Positions 46,181 to 58,228 of a stretch of DNA of 64,000 bases are shown piece after piece (position 1 is the stretch's first letter; the number at the start of each line of letters is the position of its first letter). The notes under the pieces were generated by a model that did not search any database, was not told where the DNA came from, and worked only from the letters and a program-made list of their open reading frames with translations. Source of the stretch: Eumeta japonica (Eukaryota; Arthropoda; Insecta; Lepidoptera; Psychidae); the NCBI GenBank assembly GCA_005406025.1, contig BGZK01000099.1, positions 372,001-436,000 on the forward strand. Reading direction: 5' to 3'. The position numbers and the translations under genes are program-made.

Positions 46181-48603
46181 CGACCCACCTCTCCCCCCGG
46201 TGAGATTTAGCTTGAGACTTTACCCCATTCCTTAATCTCACTTGAGATTTTTTTAAATGCGTATTTTTAGTGTAAATACGTTAATCTGTGCTGGATTGCG
46301 TTGCATTTATTAAAAAAAAAACATATTTTGCTTAATTTTTGGACTTCTGGAACCAACATGCTATTGTGATTTTCTATAAAATCATCTGCTCTCTGATTTA
46401 ACGATTCTAAACCGTTGTCGTTTACGCGCAGGAGCTCGGTAGCCAATAGATATTATATATAAGATTTATTCACATTTTGGACGAAATACATGTTTAATTT
46501 AACCCAGTTTTTTCTTATAATTTTGCACTGTTTCTAGTGGAAGAAAAAGTACGTGTTATTTGGTGAGACCCCCTTCCAAGCGCTTCATATCATTAATGGA
46601 CTCGTGCTAAGTACATATTATAGGTATTGAACAATAATGTTGTATGTTTACAGAGATAAGATCGAAGGTTTCAATAAATGTTACCTCATAAAGACTTTTT
46701 TTCAAGTTCTCCTGTAAATATTTAGGTAGTCTGGAGCTTCATCGTATACTCAACTTAGAACGTATAGTTTACAATATGATGTCTTCGAGAATGTTGAGTT
46801 ACCTTTCAATTTTAATGCACATACTCGACTAGTGACTTTGAAAAATTATGGTTTTGACGTTACAAGAGTATAATACCGTTCACCACTTCGTAGATAGTTG
46901 TTGGTTCCGTAGCAAATTGATATATATTTATGGATAGAAAAATATTTCGACACATATCGTACGATACGTTTACTTATACATGTGTCTTTATATAAAGAAA
47001 ATTCTTACTCAGATATATGTTTTTATCGGAGCTTTACTCGAGTTTCAGTAAATCCTAAGTGAATTTGAATATATACAGATATTAAGATACCGCGGCGTGT
47101 ACCTGACTATTTTCATCTATAAGATCGTTTTGCGTAAACATTCCGGATAGGGCGCGGAGCGCTCTAAGTACTGCAAACAAATGCGCATAGCTTTATATTT
47201 AATATATCTTATCTAGAATGTCTATTTAATCCATATATAAATAGGGCCTTATCTTCATATTGCGCGTAAATCAGGTTTAGTTTTAATATTCATACTAAAA
47301 GTTTGTTTTCGTTTTGCTCCGTATACTCAGGGTACCAATTAGGTTTTTTCTCAATATGAAGGCGGTCAAGCGCGAAACTAGAAGGTAGCACTTTTCAAAT
47401 TCAATTATAAACAACCAAAAACAAACAAAAAATTGTGAAAAAAAAATAAACAACACGTAATAAATCGAGCTGATTCTGCCGAAGAATATTTCTGCTCTAA
47501 ATATTAGCAAATTTTGTGATTCCCTTTCCGTTAAATATTTGTTTTATGACAAACTGTAGTATGTACGACACCGAACAGCTGTATAAAGTCATAAATTCGT
47601 GGTTTTAATATAGACAACCGACATGTAAATAGATTTAGTTATGTTTCAAGTATAGAATCGGTGTTGATCATTGCTTTCCTCATAAACACGAGCATATAGA
47701 TTTCAGTGTCTAAATTTAACTCGTAAACATCGTATACAGTAACAGCGTGTTGGTGGACTGCCAAAAGTTTTCAGCGAATTCTACGCACGCGGCTGATGCG
47801 CGAAAAGGTAAATTTCCGGCCGCTATGATATGCGCTTACGACCATGTGAATGATAACACGTGTATTCGTTCGTTTGATCTTAGGAACTCTTTTCAGCTGG
47901 ATTGGATGTATACACTTCTATACCGAGTACGGGAGTCAAAGGAGAAATTTTTTTGAAATCTAATCAGAATTATGAGTATTTCGCTTGAAATTTACAAACG
48001 CATTTGAACTCTTCTGTTAGAGGATTACAAGTAGATTTGTAAAAATTGAACCATATAGCAACTACATATGTTTTGTCCGTCATGATCCCGATCCCACCTT
48101 AGATTTAATTCCGATTCTTTCTCAAACGGCTTTCTCTGTTGCATTTCATCTTGTGAATGAGAGTTTCGGTGGCCCTCTCCATCAGCCCCTTCCTACATGA
48201 TCAGTTTCCTATTCTTACTTAAGAGGCGAGTAATGTACTGGTGAGTCCTGTGAGGTTGTGTCTATGGATAGTTATGATCATCCACTCTGTGTAGTGTTTC
48301 ATGTGCTCGTTTGTCTCTCGAAAATAAAATCAAACAAACGCTTTGTAATGACTTTTTATAGAAGAAAATGCACTTTTTCCTTTCAAAGGGCATATTTCCG
48401 TTGCACTCTTATATGAGATGCATTTTTTTGTCTTGCACACAAGCTGGTAATGTCTCGGAATAAAGAAAAGCTATTATTTCCTCGCACTAGGTTATAATGA
48501 CCCATAGTGCTTGTTCATTCTAATATTTGATATATGTCGTTTGTTTGAGGAATGCAAAAGCGGCGCACGTGATGACGTGTCCTGCTTTTTTTATTCCCTA
48601 AAC
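46181..48603 (+). other. Intron sequence, no recognised gene
   Basis: AT-rich with a GATCCCGATCC-type tract at 48083-48122. No supported exon. Confidence 0.5.
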
Positions 48604-48655
48604 AAACAGTTAGACCAATGTCTAACAAAACAGTTAAGCAATGGTCTAACTGTTT
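48604..48655. repeat. Hairpin, 14-bp perfect arms
   Basis: AAACAGTTAGACCA (48604-48617) is exactly inverted at 48642-48655. The 24-nt centre itself contains a degraded repeat of the same words (TCTAAC, CAGTTAAG). Confidence 0.75.
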
Positions 48656-48936
48656 CGAATAGGCTCGCTTGTTACTCTGTTTCGCCAATAGAGTTATTCA
48701 ATTGTGTATTTGGTTGCTTTATATCAAATGTCGCGCGAAGTCGCTTGTTGTTAAAAACTAGCTTCACAGAGTTGTTTATTTTTATTAATGTTAATTGAGT
48801 TGCTTTAATACAGTTATTGTTATGATTTAACTGCGAAACTTATTAATTTTTTTTCACAATGTCAGCGTTGGTACAAACTATTCGATATATCTATTATTTA
48901 TTGCAAACAGAAACGTCTTTTCCCAATTAAGTTTGG

Positions 48937-48988
<52 letters not shown>

Positions 48989-50431
48989 CTTTTAAATCGT
49001 TCTCGCCCAGACGTAACAATTTTAAACGTGCAAACGGGTTTTTTCAACTATTTTTATAATGCTTATACGAAAAAACATGTTTCGTTAACTGGCAGTTGCA
49101 AATTAAATAAAACAGGGCATTATCCTCGTTTTTTTTTTAGTTCTAGTAGCGTGTGAGGCCATGTAGGTTTTATAAGCATAAACGACATATTGTTATGCAA
49201 AAACTGAAAAACATTCCCATAGTTGGGCGTTTCAACTTCTTTCGATAGTCACAATAGAGAAACAGCTCGTAAAAGAGAATTGAAGAGACGATTCATTGAC
49301 ACAGTTACATTCAGAACGAGACAGAAAATACGATTACGCATTTTTAAAAAAAAATTGTTTCCTTTTAAAAAATGTCTTTGCCAATTACCGTTTTCCTCTT
49401 TCAAGCTTATTCGATTATCTAATCTCTATAGTATTATACGCTAACAGACAGACCTTCAGGAAAAAAAAGAGTATTTATGTAAAGAAAACGTGTTGTGCAA
49501 TACCCCGTACGTGCAATAAAACTAGTATTGTACCTGGTACTAGATTGGTGTGTCATTTTAGGCGCACATCCTCAAAGAAAACCATCGTAAACAAAGTTGG
49601 TACCGCTTTTTAAGGGCCGGTGTTTGTTGTAAGGCAGTTCCTATTTTTATCGGTTATCCCTTTTTTTTCATGCGTCGTATGAAATAGCAGGGAATTTTTT
49701 TGTGGGTTCCGTCGACTGAATTTTTATATTAAATGAGTCATTGGGCGTTTCGTTGATGTCTTCTATGAAATTAGTGAACATTTAATAATTTTGCCATTCT
49801 AATATCGATTTTGATAAAATTGTACTGTCAATGATTATTATGTGAAGATATTACAAAAACATTAAAATTGGCTTTCTATTCATAAAATAAAGGGATTCTA
49901 AATATTTTTTTCGCGCAATTCAATGTGCGAGGTATCGTTGAATATTTATTCAAAAACACATTAAAGGTTTCTCAGTGAATTTTCCTATGAAGTGTATATT
50001 TTCACAAATCATTCACTTTCAAAGCCGTTAACTTTGCGCTCCGGCCCTTCAGTTTTCAACTAGGCTTTTTTAAAAGTTGGAAAGATCACGCTGTATAGAA
50101 AAATTATTTTGAAAAATATTCTTTATAAGTTTTTTTTTATATAGTCACACTGTTACTTTGTTAACAGTAACATACTAATTATATATTCCTCGATTGTTAT
50201 GAAACCGATCGAGATACTTCGCCCGGCAGCGTCCTGACGCAGAAGGCTTCTATCTGTTGAAAAAGATGACATGAATAAAAACAGGCACACGTTTTAACGT
50301 CGTCTTTTTATACAAACAGGGGTCGTGTGTCCATGTACGTACTTATTTATCTACAATATATAATTAGAATTGCGTATAAAAATAGCTGTATAAAATGGAT
50401 CAAATCTCTAGATGTACGTAAAGCGGCTATA
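48656..50431 (+). other. Intron sequence with a TA microsatellite, no recognised gene
   Basis: The (TA)n run is at 48939-48985. Overlapping + frames at 49223-49613 show no domain. Confidence 0.5.
48939..48985. repeat. (TA)n microsatellite, about 47 bp
   Basis: An uninterrupted AT/TA run of about 23 units. Confidence 0.95.
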
Positions 50432-50750
50432 TGGGTGATTCTATTCTAACTGTGATTTTTAATGTCCCGTATTGTTTTGTTCCGTTTGTTCTCACTGGTC
50501 ATTAATTAATAATCTATTAATGAAGTTTTTATGTTAATTGGATAATCATATACATATTGCAAGATTATTTTTATATAATATAATTTGCCACTGAGAGAAA
50601 ACTTTTATTATATCACATAAATGTCGGTACCGTGGACATGACACGGTACTAACATTTAAGTAAAAATTGCATTAATAGATTATTAATTAATGACCAGTGA
50701 GAACAAATAATACAGGACTTTAAAAATCACAGTTAGAATGCAATCACCCA
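50432..50750. mobile_element. 319-bp MITE with ~100-bp inverted repeats and TA target duplication
   Basis: The left arm 50432-50537 starts TGGGTGATTCTATTCTAACT. The right arm 50651-50750 ends with the inverted counterpart AGTTAGAATGCAATCACCCA. Inside both is CTCACTGGTCATTAATTAAT, with a ~10-bp indel between arms. TA flanks both ends (50430-50431 and 50751-50752), as for Tc1/mariner-type elements. A further inverted pair, GGTACCGTG/CACGGTAC, lies in the middle, so nearly the whole element can fold. Confidence 0.8.
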
Positions 50751-51154
50751 TATACTCATTTATAGAAGTTACTTGTCTGACCACTATGGTCTCGATTCTA
50801 CAGTTTCAAGCAATATAAAAAACGTCGACTGGATAATCACTATTTTTATCTTATTCTTTCAAAGATTCAAAAGCAATTGCCTGTCCCTATCCAATGGTAC
50901 CTTTCAATTTCACGCCAGAAATAGAACCGCTTCATGGGTTTGTCCATGCAGAATTTCGCTTGTTAGGCGCAGCATCATCAATTGTAAGAGTCATTGTTTT
51001 CATTAAACGAAACGCAACCGGGAATGCCCGGTAAATCGAGCATCATATACCATAGACTATGGAAATAAACATTGCTCCGTTATTTTTGGGAAGTTAAATC
51101 TTTATGAACCGATTGCAAGTATATAAACATTATAGTGTTATTGGGCGCGCGTTA

Positions 51155-51214
51155 TATTATTATTTGTTTTCGATGTCAAATTTATATTATAATTTGTTTA
51201 CGATGTCAAATATG
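51155..51214. repeat. Two ~30-bp tandem units
   Basis: TTATTTGTTTTCGATGTCAAA and ATAATTTGTTTACGATGTCAAA follow each other within a short stretch, with TATTAT words between. Confidence 0.55.
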
Positions 51215-51284
51215 TAATGCGGCCGTTCTGACCGGCTGTCGACGTGGTAACCCTACACGTAGGCATATTCGCGCGCCCTAGACC

Positions 51285-52500
51285 AAATCAAATCAAAAAA
51301 AGCTTTATTTCCTAGGCAATAGAAATTACACTTGAAATGCGTCATAGACGATTGTTTTCGACATTAACATTACTACCCATTCCACATGCTGATTAACCAT
51401 GACAAGAATGGGCAAGAAACACAAGGTTTGTTCTTTTTTACTCATCAATACAAAATATTGTGTATTTAATATAATTTAGCATAACACTTAGAAAAAACTT
51501 GAAGCAACCTGATAGCCTAGCAGTTCAATCTCATGGGTTTTTTTTCCTTAAGATATTCAGACACGGTATAACAGCCCTTGTCATATAACTTCTGTTTTAC
51601 GAAGAGTTTAAATTGGTAAAATAACAAGTTTGGTATTTCAGTTGGGATCTTATTGTAAAAGGGCATAACATCACCCCTTAAATTATTTACTAACTTTACT
51701 TAGACGGTACTTATGAGCAACAATATCGTTCGCATGTCTAGTGTTAATCTTATGGATATCACTAATTTTTTAGATCGATTCTATTTTTCTCTTGATATAT
51801 ACCAGGTTTTCGTATTTATATTGTGATGCTAAAGCTAAAATATTAATTTCCTTAATTTTTTCTTTGAGAGGTATGTTATTGGCCTCAATTCATAAACAGC
51901 ACAAATAGCTCGCTTCTGCAGCACGAAAATTGTGTTAATATCGGTTGCGTAACCCCATGACAAAATTCCATCGGTCATAAGACTATGAAAAAAACTGAAA
52001 TAAGCTAGTTTCGCAGTGCTTTCGCCTGTAAGCCGCCGAATTATTTTTACTGCATATGCTGCAGAACCAAGCCTTTTCGCCAATCTCGTAATATGAGAAT
52101 TCCACCTCAATTTAGTATCTAAAGTGAGACCAAGGAATGAGGTTGTGTCCACAATATTCAGTATCTCTTTCTTGACCATTACGTTTTGATCGACCGATTT
52201 AGCAAAAGTCATGGAAAATTTAACAGGTTTTATTTTCCTCTTATTGTGAAGAAGATTGTTAATACTAAACCACTTAACTATTAAACCATCAAATTTAACT
52301 ATCAAAAGTTGGTTGTTGCCTATTAATCTTAAAAAGTAAAGAAGTATCATCAGCAAACAGTACAATTCCATGCCCGTACAAGATGTCATAAATCATTAAT
52401 GGAAACTAGGAATAGAAATGGTGGCACACCCATATGGACAGTAGATCCTGAAGACCTCTCAGCATTTACATCAACTCTTTGGATTCTACCTCTTAAATAA
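51285..52500 (-). pseudogene. Jockey-like LINE relic, 5'-truncated and frameshifted
   Basis: Read on the minus strand, an upstream piece (VPPFLFLVSINDL) and FADDTSLL (about 52358-52335) carry the reverse-transcriptase palm motif, but in different frames from the downstream part. The main open frame (to 51835) contains KWFSINNLLHNKRK, FLGLTLDTKLRWNSHI and RLAKRLGSAAYAVK, plus a LTG...A.LAYFSFFHSLMTDGILSWG stretch, all typical of Jockey/BS-type elements. A noncoding 3' region ends at about 51285 with TTTGA-type short repeats. A conserved-position stop and a frameshift make it inactive. Similar 3' sequence recurs at 45955-46065. Confidence 0.75.
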
Positions 52501-53035
52501 GACTCTAGAGGCTAGAACGTGGCGAGTTTACATGAGTACTTATATATTTTGTGCGTGTATCAAGCGTCGGTAAATGTGAAATCTACTTTCCAAACGCACA
52601 TACTCGATTCAAAGACTTTGGCTATTAAAAAAATAATAATAAGAGAAATTTATAAAAATAAGGAAATTTTAGACAATTTTTCTTAATATTTTTGAATTAA
52701 TTGTTGATTAATTATGAATTAATTTTCTTTAAAAAATGTACTAAAAGAATATATTGAGAAGTAAATTTAAAAGAGACTGACAAAATTGCATCTCTCATAA
52801 GCTGATAGCAGGCGACGTAAGTAGGTACATTTTACTTTTATATTTGGTATTAAATTAATAGGTATGTACTTTTAAATAAAGAATATTTTTCTTAAAAAAA
52901 ATCCTAAATTTTTTTTTAATTATGCCGTATTTTTTAATTATGCTATATTCATTTCCTTTGATAAACCATGATTTCATGCTATTTTTCATACTAAATAGTT
53001 TCGATGTCGCACATCCGCCAGGCATCTCGTGACAG
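52501..53035 (+). other. Intron sequence, no recognised feature
   Basis: AT-rich, low complexity. Confidence 0.5.
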
Positions 53036-53272
53036 CTCAGTTATTGGCATCTCAGCGCTTAAAAGTGTCGTCTTGAAATCGGAGGGTTCCGGGTTTAACC
53101 CTGCTCACGGACGAAATGACAAATGATAGAGGTCGTGTTCAACGTCATTGTCGTCATATTGACGACAAACGTCACCCTTAACCTCGACTGGCTTAGCGTC
53201 AAAGCCTCTCAATGTAAAATAAAAAGATTGTGGGAGGGCGTGCTTTAGCAGTGGGACGATTAAAACCTGACA
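53036..53272 (+). repeat. tRNA-derived SINE
   Basis: The A-box-like region TTGGCATCTCAGCGC (from 53044) and B-box-like GGGTTTAACCC (53091-53101) form a tRNA-like head. It is followed by a body containing CGTCATTGTCGTCATATTGA and the end GGGCGTGCTTTAGCAGTGGG then ACGATTAAAACC. The end matches the SINEs at 40281-40425 and 45690-45940. It lies about 0.7 kb before the membrane-anchor exon. Confidence 0.65.
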
Positions 53273-53991
53273 TTTGGGTTATCATTGAAGGTTAAACCAA
53301 CGTTAAAAATTGTTATGAAGTGACGATTCATATCAGTTTGTTAAATAATGACAAAAAACGAATAGATCAGAAACTAAATCGATTTTCAAGATTATGGCGT
53401 CGACATTCTCACAGGAGACTAGTCAAATTAGCTTAAAAAATAATTTAGTTGGGCATACTTTATAAGCAGTAGTTTTAATTGCTATCTTTTAGAAAAATGT
53501 TTAGAAATTCCATTATTAATAGTAAAATACAAGAAAATACGCGCTTTTTATATATTTATTTAAAATACCCTGTTTTTCATTTGTATCTTATAAACCAAAA
53601 ATGTCTACTGGTATTTTATTGGGTAAACTTTCGTTGTATGCAATTAAATGGTTACTAAGTTGAGAATTAATTGTACTAGACTTACGCATATGTTAGTTTT
53701 TTAATAAAACTGTCGTGGAGTTTTGGTGCTTAATGATCAAATATAATAACTTTTTTATTGCAATAAGTTACCTGAATGTTTCGTTTTAAATGAATTACTT
53801 GGATTATTTTAACAAATTATTTTATCCGGTCGGAAGGAAAATATTCTTTATAACCCGATAAAATAATCGCTCATGAGTTTTATTTCACGCTCAGTGTTGC
53901 ACAGTGGGCTATTTCTATAATTCCTTAAATTCTATGTGGCGGTTCTGTTCTCGTACTAAGGAGTTTTTAAATCAATGCCATTTGTTTACAG
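53273..53991 (+). other. End of the long intron
   Basis: AT-rich. It ends in a good polypyrimidine/acceptor context, TTTGTTTACAG, at 53991. Confidence 0.6.
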
Positions 53992-54136
53992 GGTATTTCT
54001 CTATGGCGTGGTCGCTCCGTTCTGGAGAAGGTGATGCTGGTGGCGATCGGCTGTCTGCTGCTGACCTTGCTGTTGGTGTTCATATTTTTGCTGACTCAGC
54101 GATCGTTGATACATGTGCCGCCGTGTTATAAGCCAG
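53992..54136 (+). CDS. M13 metallopeptidase, common exon with transmembrane anchor
   Basis: The exon (145 nt) begins in phase 0 after TTTGTTTACAG and ends CCA G|GTAACT, leaving one base of a split codon. It encodes GISLWRGRSVLEK, a ~21-residue hydrophobic span (VMLVAIGCLLLTLLLVFIFLL, exon residues 14-34), then TQRSLIHVPPCYKP. Basic residues before the span and a Cys after it fit a type II signal-anchor with cytoplasmic N-terminus. With exon A the span would be residues 51-71; with exon B, 117-137. The split G joins AA at 58019 to give Glu, and the following sequence is unmistakably M13. No start codon lies in a plausible position inside it, so it needs an upstream exon. Confidence 0.85.
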
Positions 54137-54689
54137 GTAACTCAAAAACATAGTTCCCTATTTCTTTACTATTTTACTCAGTCACGCGTTTATGAATGCA
54201 ATCATTTTCAATTATTATAATTATTTAATAAAAGCAAATGAACCAAAAGAAACTCAAAGAAGAACATGAAGACTACACTTGTAATTTACATATATATTAA
54301 CTTACAAGGAAAACCGTTCGAAAAACACAAAATTAATATAAATTAATTAAAAAGCAAAAAATAAATATTATTGTTTTATGTTTCGCTTAATGCAAACAAG
54401 TTGTTTATTATGTTAATTATTGATTGATTCATAATTTTGACGTCGGTGCCGAGTAAAACATAAAAATAAAGGTTTGAAGGGCGTACATATACGTCTTTTA
54501 ACGAGTACTTACATTAGATTTATTCAAAAAAACCTTTTTTCTCCAGCAAACCGGCTTAAAAATTTCGTTTAGGTGTAAAAAACACGAGTTCTCGATATCA
54601 ATATTAAGTTGATTCGCATCGCATTTTATATATTCCATACGTAATATATGGGAAAATATAAGGTTTGACACCCGCAGGGATGTGTAGCT

Positions 54690-55510
54690 CCACGGTGGCC
54701 TTTCAACCTATATCCGTGGATGGCTGTCTGTATGATTTGAAAGAGTATGAGTGTGATGTACTCATACTCTTTGTGAGTACTAAGAATGGATGAGGTGTCT
54801 GTCAAATACCGGCAATCCTTGCGAGTTGCAGGAGATGATAACTAAAATCAATGATTCTATTAAGAAAAGAAGTATGAAAGGAAATGTTATCAAGAATAAG
54901 GTCATGGTATTTGAAAGAAGCAAAAGCGGGACTGAATGCGATGAAATATCATGGTCTTAGTCTCGCTAACATTTACTTTTAATCTTATATATAGGGTTTG
55001 TGTACTTGGGTAATCTGTTTACAAATTATTATTGCCAATACAAAGAGTAAAATTATCTCACTACAAGCGCGTTCGGCTATTCATGGTGAGGTCCTGATCC
55101 CTATTCTTATGTACGGTAGTGAAGATGGATATGGCAGAAGAAAAATGAAAGTATGTATGGTAGTAAAATATGTGTAGAAGAAATACGTGAGGAGTGTCTT
55201 TGCAAAATGGATGTAAGAATAGTGACGCCAGAGGGCGATGTGGTTTGAAGTGCAGTGACTAGAGTAGATAAATGTATGTTGCGGTGGTTTGGACACCTGG
55301 AAATGATGATTGAAAGTAGAATGGCAAAACAAATTTATAGAACGAATGTTTTGTGATGGAACGGTTGGCAAATATCGCTTAAGAAAATCCTATGTAGACC
55401 AAATTCGTAGCATATTGAAAAGGAGCCAAACCCAAAACGACTGCATGAAAAGATTGACGGATGTCAATAAAGCAAGACAGACATTAAAATCGTACCATGT
55501 GTAAATAGTC
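54690..55510 (+). pseudogene. RTE-like LINE relic with many frameshifts and stops
   Basis: Fragments of the lepidopteran RTE-type reverse transcriptase appear in order on the + strand. ELQEMITKINDSIKKRSMKG and NKVMVFERSKSGTECD lie at about 54822-54945. VLIPILMYGSED lies at about 55090-55125. MLRWFGHLEMMIESRMAKQI begins near 55277. SYVDQIRSILKRSQ and CMKRLTDVNKARQ run to 55504. They lie in several frames. It is an old, inactive insertion in the peptidase intron, in the sense orientation. Confidence 0.75.
54740..54772. repeat. Perfect short-loop hairpin, 13-bp arms
   Basis: AAAGAGTATGAGT (54740-54752) is exactly inverted at 54760-54772 across GTGATGT. It sits inside the LINE relic. Confidence 0.8.
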
Positions 55511-56724
55511 TTTGCCTACGTTTCTGGGACATAGGCGTAAGTTTATAATAATTATAATATATGGGAAAAAATTTTTTCTTCTGAATTTTATAGCTAACCA
55601 GTAAAGCATCATATATACATATATTTTTATTTTTTTGGATACATTTTTTCAGAGAATTAAAGCCAGTCATTTTTTGATAAATCCAGTTGTTCAAAGATTA
55701 TTCAAGGTGATAGTTCAATTTATCATAATTTTGACGAATTTTCTAGTATAACAGCGAAACTATTAGTCTTGTCGATAAAATATACGTTGTTATACATGTA
55801 AAGCATAAGATTATTTTTATAAGTGAACAAACCTTTGAAGCCTGTTAGCGAGAGAAATATTTTTTTAATCATCCTAATATATATACGGGCCACTAACGAT
55901 AAAGTCTAGAACAACTATAGTGCAATTTAATACGGTTTTTACTGCTGCGAATTGTCTCTAGTAGGATATATAACATGTGACCGACTGACTACACATACTT
56001 AAATTACTGTGTGCGTATTTTTAAGAGAATAATCAAATCAATATACTGGGAGAAAGAATAGAGCTAGCGCCTTAAGAGTTTTTTTATAGTCTTTCACACG
56101 TTCGAAATTTCTTTGAAGCCTTGGTTTTTTTCTCAAGATCGACTCGGGTGTCATCGCATGATGTCCAATCAGAACGCTAATAAAGGAGATTCAGATCGCT
56201 GTAGACACCCAGTAAGATCTGAAATTTAGAGGACAGACCGGATGGAATTCTTAGCATTAGGAATTGCATATATTTCGATGCCATTTTTTTAGTAATTCAT
56301 ATCTAAGCAGTTTATCTGATTAATGATAGTCCATAGTGATTTGAACCTTCTTCATTCAATCTTCGTCTCACCATTATCAAATCACACTGCTCTGGTTAAT
56401 ACGAAGCGTAGAACTAAGGCTTCAAATTAACCTTGAATGTATGAAGACTTAAAGGATTTTTAAGGCATTCTTAATATTAAAAATTGGTAATGAATTAATT
56501 CGGAGATTGGATACAGAAACAACTATTTTGACTTGTAATGTTGTTCAATTGTTAGAGGACCAAACAAATCTCATAATGTCTCATAATGAATTTAATATAC
56601 ATATCGTCTCATATTAAACGTTGCACCAGTCAATGGCGTTTATAATGCATTAGTTTCGTATGAATGTATATTAAACCAATTCTGATTTTTAATCTAGACA
56701 GGTTAAAGTTCAGAATTTGTTTTT

Positions 56725-56783
56725 AATTCTCTCGTATTAATCTGTCTAGATTTTTAATCTAGACAGATTAATATGAGAGAATT
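56725..56783. repeat. Short-loop hairpin, 26-bp arms with one mismatch
   Basis: The left arm 56725-56750 (AATTCTCTCGTATTAATCTG...) is inverted at 56758-56783 across TTTTTAA. A direct copy of the right-hand part, GATTTTTAATCTAGACAGGTTA, also lies upstream at about 56684-56705. The palindrome therefore seems to have been assembled from local sequence. Confidence 0.8.
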
Positions 56784-58018
56784 CAAAAATTAGAAAAAGA
56801 AACCCTATCAAATTACTTCCACTTTAAATTTCACCAAAGAGTCGTATAAAAATCGTACGGTTTTCCGTGGAAATCGGTTTTATTTTTTTTACTACGCCTC
56901 TTAGTAAAACATTTGCATACGATACGAGTATCTAATTCCAATTCAAACCGCTGTACTGCGATTATCGAGGCATTTTAATCTCTTAAACGCTCAACAAAAA
57001 ATCTGTTTTAACTCTATGTAACTGATGGTTCATATTGCCTTGTGTCGGATCGCGTAATGTGACGACCTTGCCCTCGTATTGCGTAACAGCCAGTCTTGCG
57101 TAACTGCGTCAAACTAATACGCCAGTGCAGATGTTTAAAAAAAATGCGGTCAAATATTTTTACCTGGTAGGTACAATTATTGTAATACAAATAATAGTTA
57201 CCCTGTCAAGTGCTGCAAGTATTGCAACTCTGGAGTAGTTTAATTATAATATTAAACTATATATATAAATTTAAGCGAATTTTGTATTTATATATATATA
57301 TACACATACACATTTGTATGTATGTCGTATGTATTATAGGTTCGAAATTATAGGTCCGAATAAGATAAAAATTGGTTTGATGGTAGTTTGTGTAAGCTAG
57401 GGACCCACTAAGAAAGAACGCTTAAAATTCCCTTTTTAAGTGGGATAAAACGCCGGTTTGAATTTTATATAATTTTTTTTATGAATCGAGATGTGATTAT
57501 GATGTTAAATTGTGAGACACGTTCTTCGAATGTTGTAGAATGTATAAAAAATAGTGTGTATAATTGAAAACGGACGGTGAGCGGAATTGAGATCCAGGAC
57601 CGAGAAAGAAATTGGGAACGGACCGAGATCGAAACCGAGTGTCACATTAAAATTAGATAGATAAGATTATGGTGAATAGACAGCATCCACGATCATCTTT
57701 TGCGCCATTTTTTTTATTACTTTGTTGTAGTACACACTTCTATAGTAGTTGTAGCGGTATACAAGTAGATTGCTTCGGCTGTAATTACCAGGACGTCCAT
57801 CGTAGCTTCGCCAGGCAACAATGAGGCATGTGCCATAGTGTGAACACTTTCTCGCCCATGAGCAATGATGACCGGTAATGTCTCATGGCCGTGCATGGTC
57901 CATATTAATCAAATTTACCAAAAAAATACTTTGGCATTGAAGTAACCAGTACACACATATATATATATAAAACACAACACAAGACGTATACTAATTTATA
58001 TTTTTCATATTTTTTCAG

Positions 58019-58228
58019 AAAGCGACATCTGTCTGTCAGGATCCTGCATATACACGGCCAGTGAAGTCATCAGGGCTTTGGACCCTTCGAAAAATCCCTG
58101 CGAGGATTTTTATGAATTCGCCTGCGGCGGCTGGATAAGGAACAACCCCATCCCCGAGGGCAAGGCTAGTTGGGGTATATTCAGTAAGATCGAGCTGCAG
58201 AACCAATTGATCATACGATACGCCGTAG
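58019..58228 (+). CDS. M13 metallopeptidase, first ectodomain exon (N-terminal M13 domain)
   Basis: The exon (210 nt) follows CATATTTTTTCAG and ends GCC GTA G|GTGAGA. Its first two bases complete the Glu codon started at 54136. It encodes 70 residues including that Glu: ESDICLSGSC, then ALDPSKNPCEDFYEFACGGW, then IRNNPIPEGKASWGIFSKIE and QNQLIIRYAV. PCxDFYxFACGxW with the following N-x-IP is the hallmark of the M13 N-terminal domain. The four Cys match conserved disulfide positions after the anchor in neprilysin/ECE proteins. These enzymes cleave extracellular peptides at the cell surface. The catalytic HExxH and downstream ExxxD zinc sites lie in later exons outside the window. I cannot tell which M13 paralogue this is. 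Confidence 0.92.

Larger units (their letters stand above)
54137..58018 (+). other. Intron between membrane anchor and first ectodomain exon
   Basis: Holds the RTE-like LINE relic (54690-55510) and hairpins (54740-54772, 56725-56783). It also holds a GATC-rich tract on the minus strand (57580-57640, GACCGAGATCGAAACCGAG) and AT microsatellite scraps near 57280. It ends in CATATTTTTTCAG. No other exon is recognised. Confidence 0.65.
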
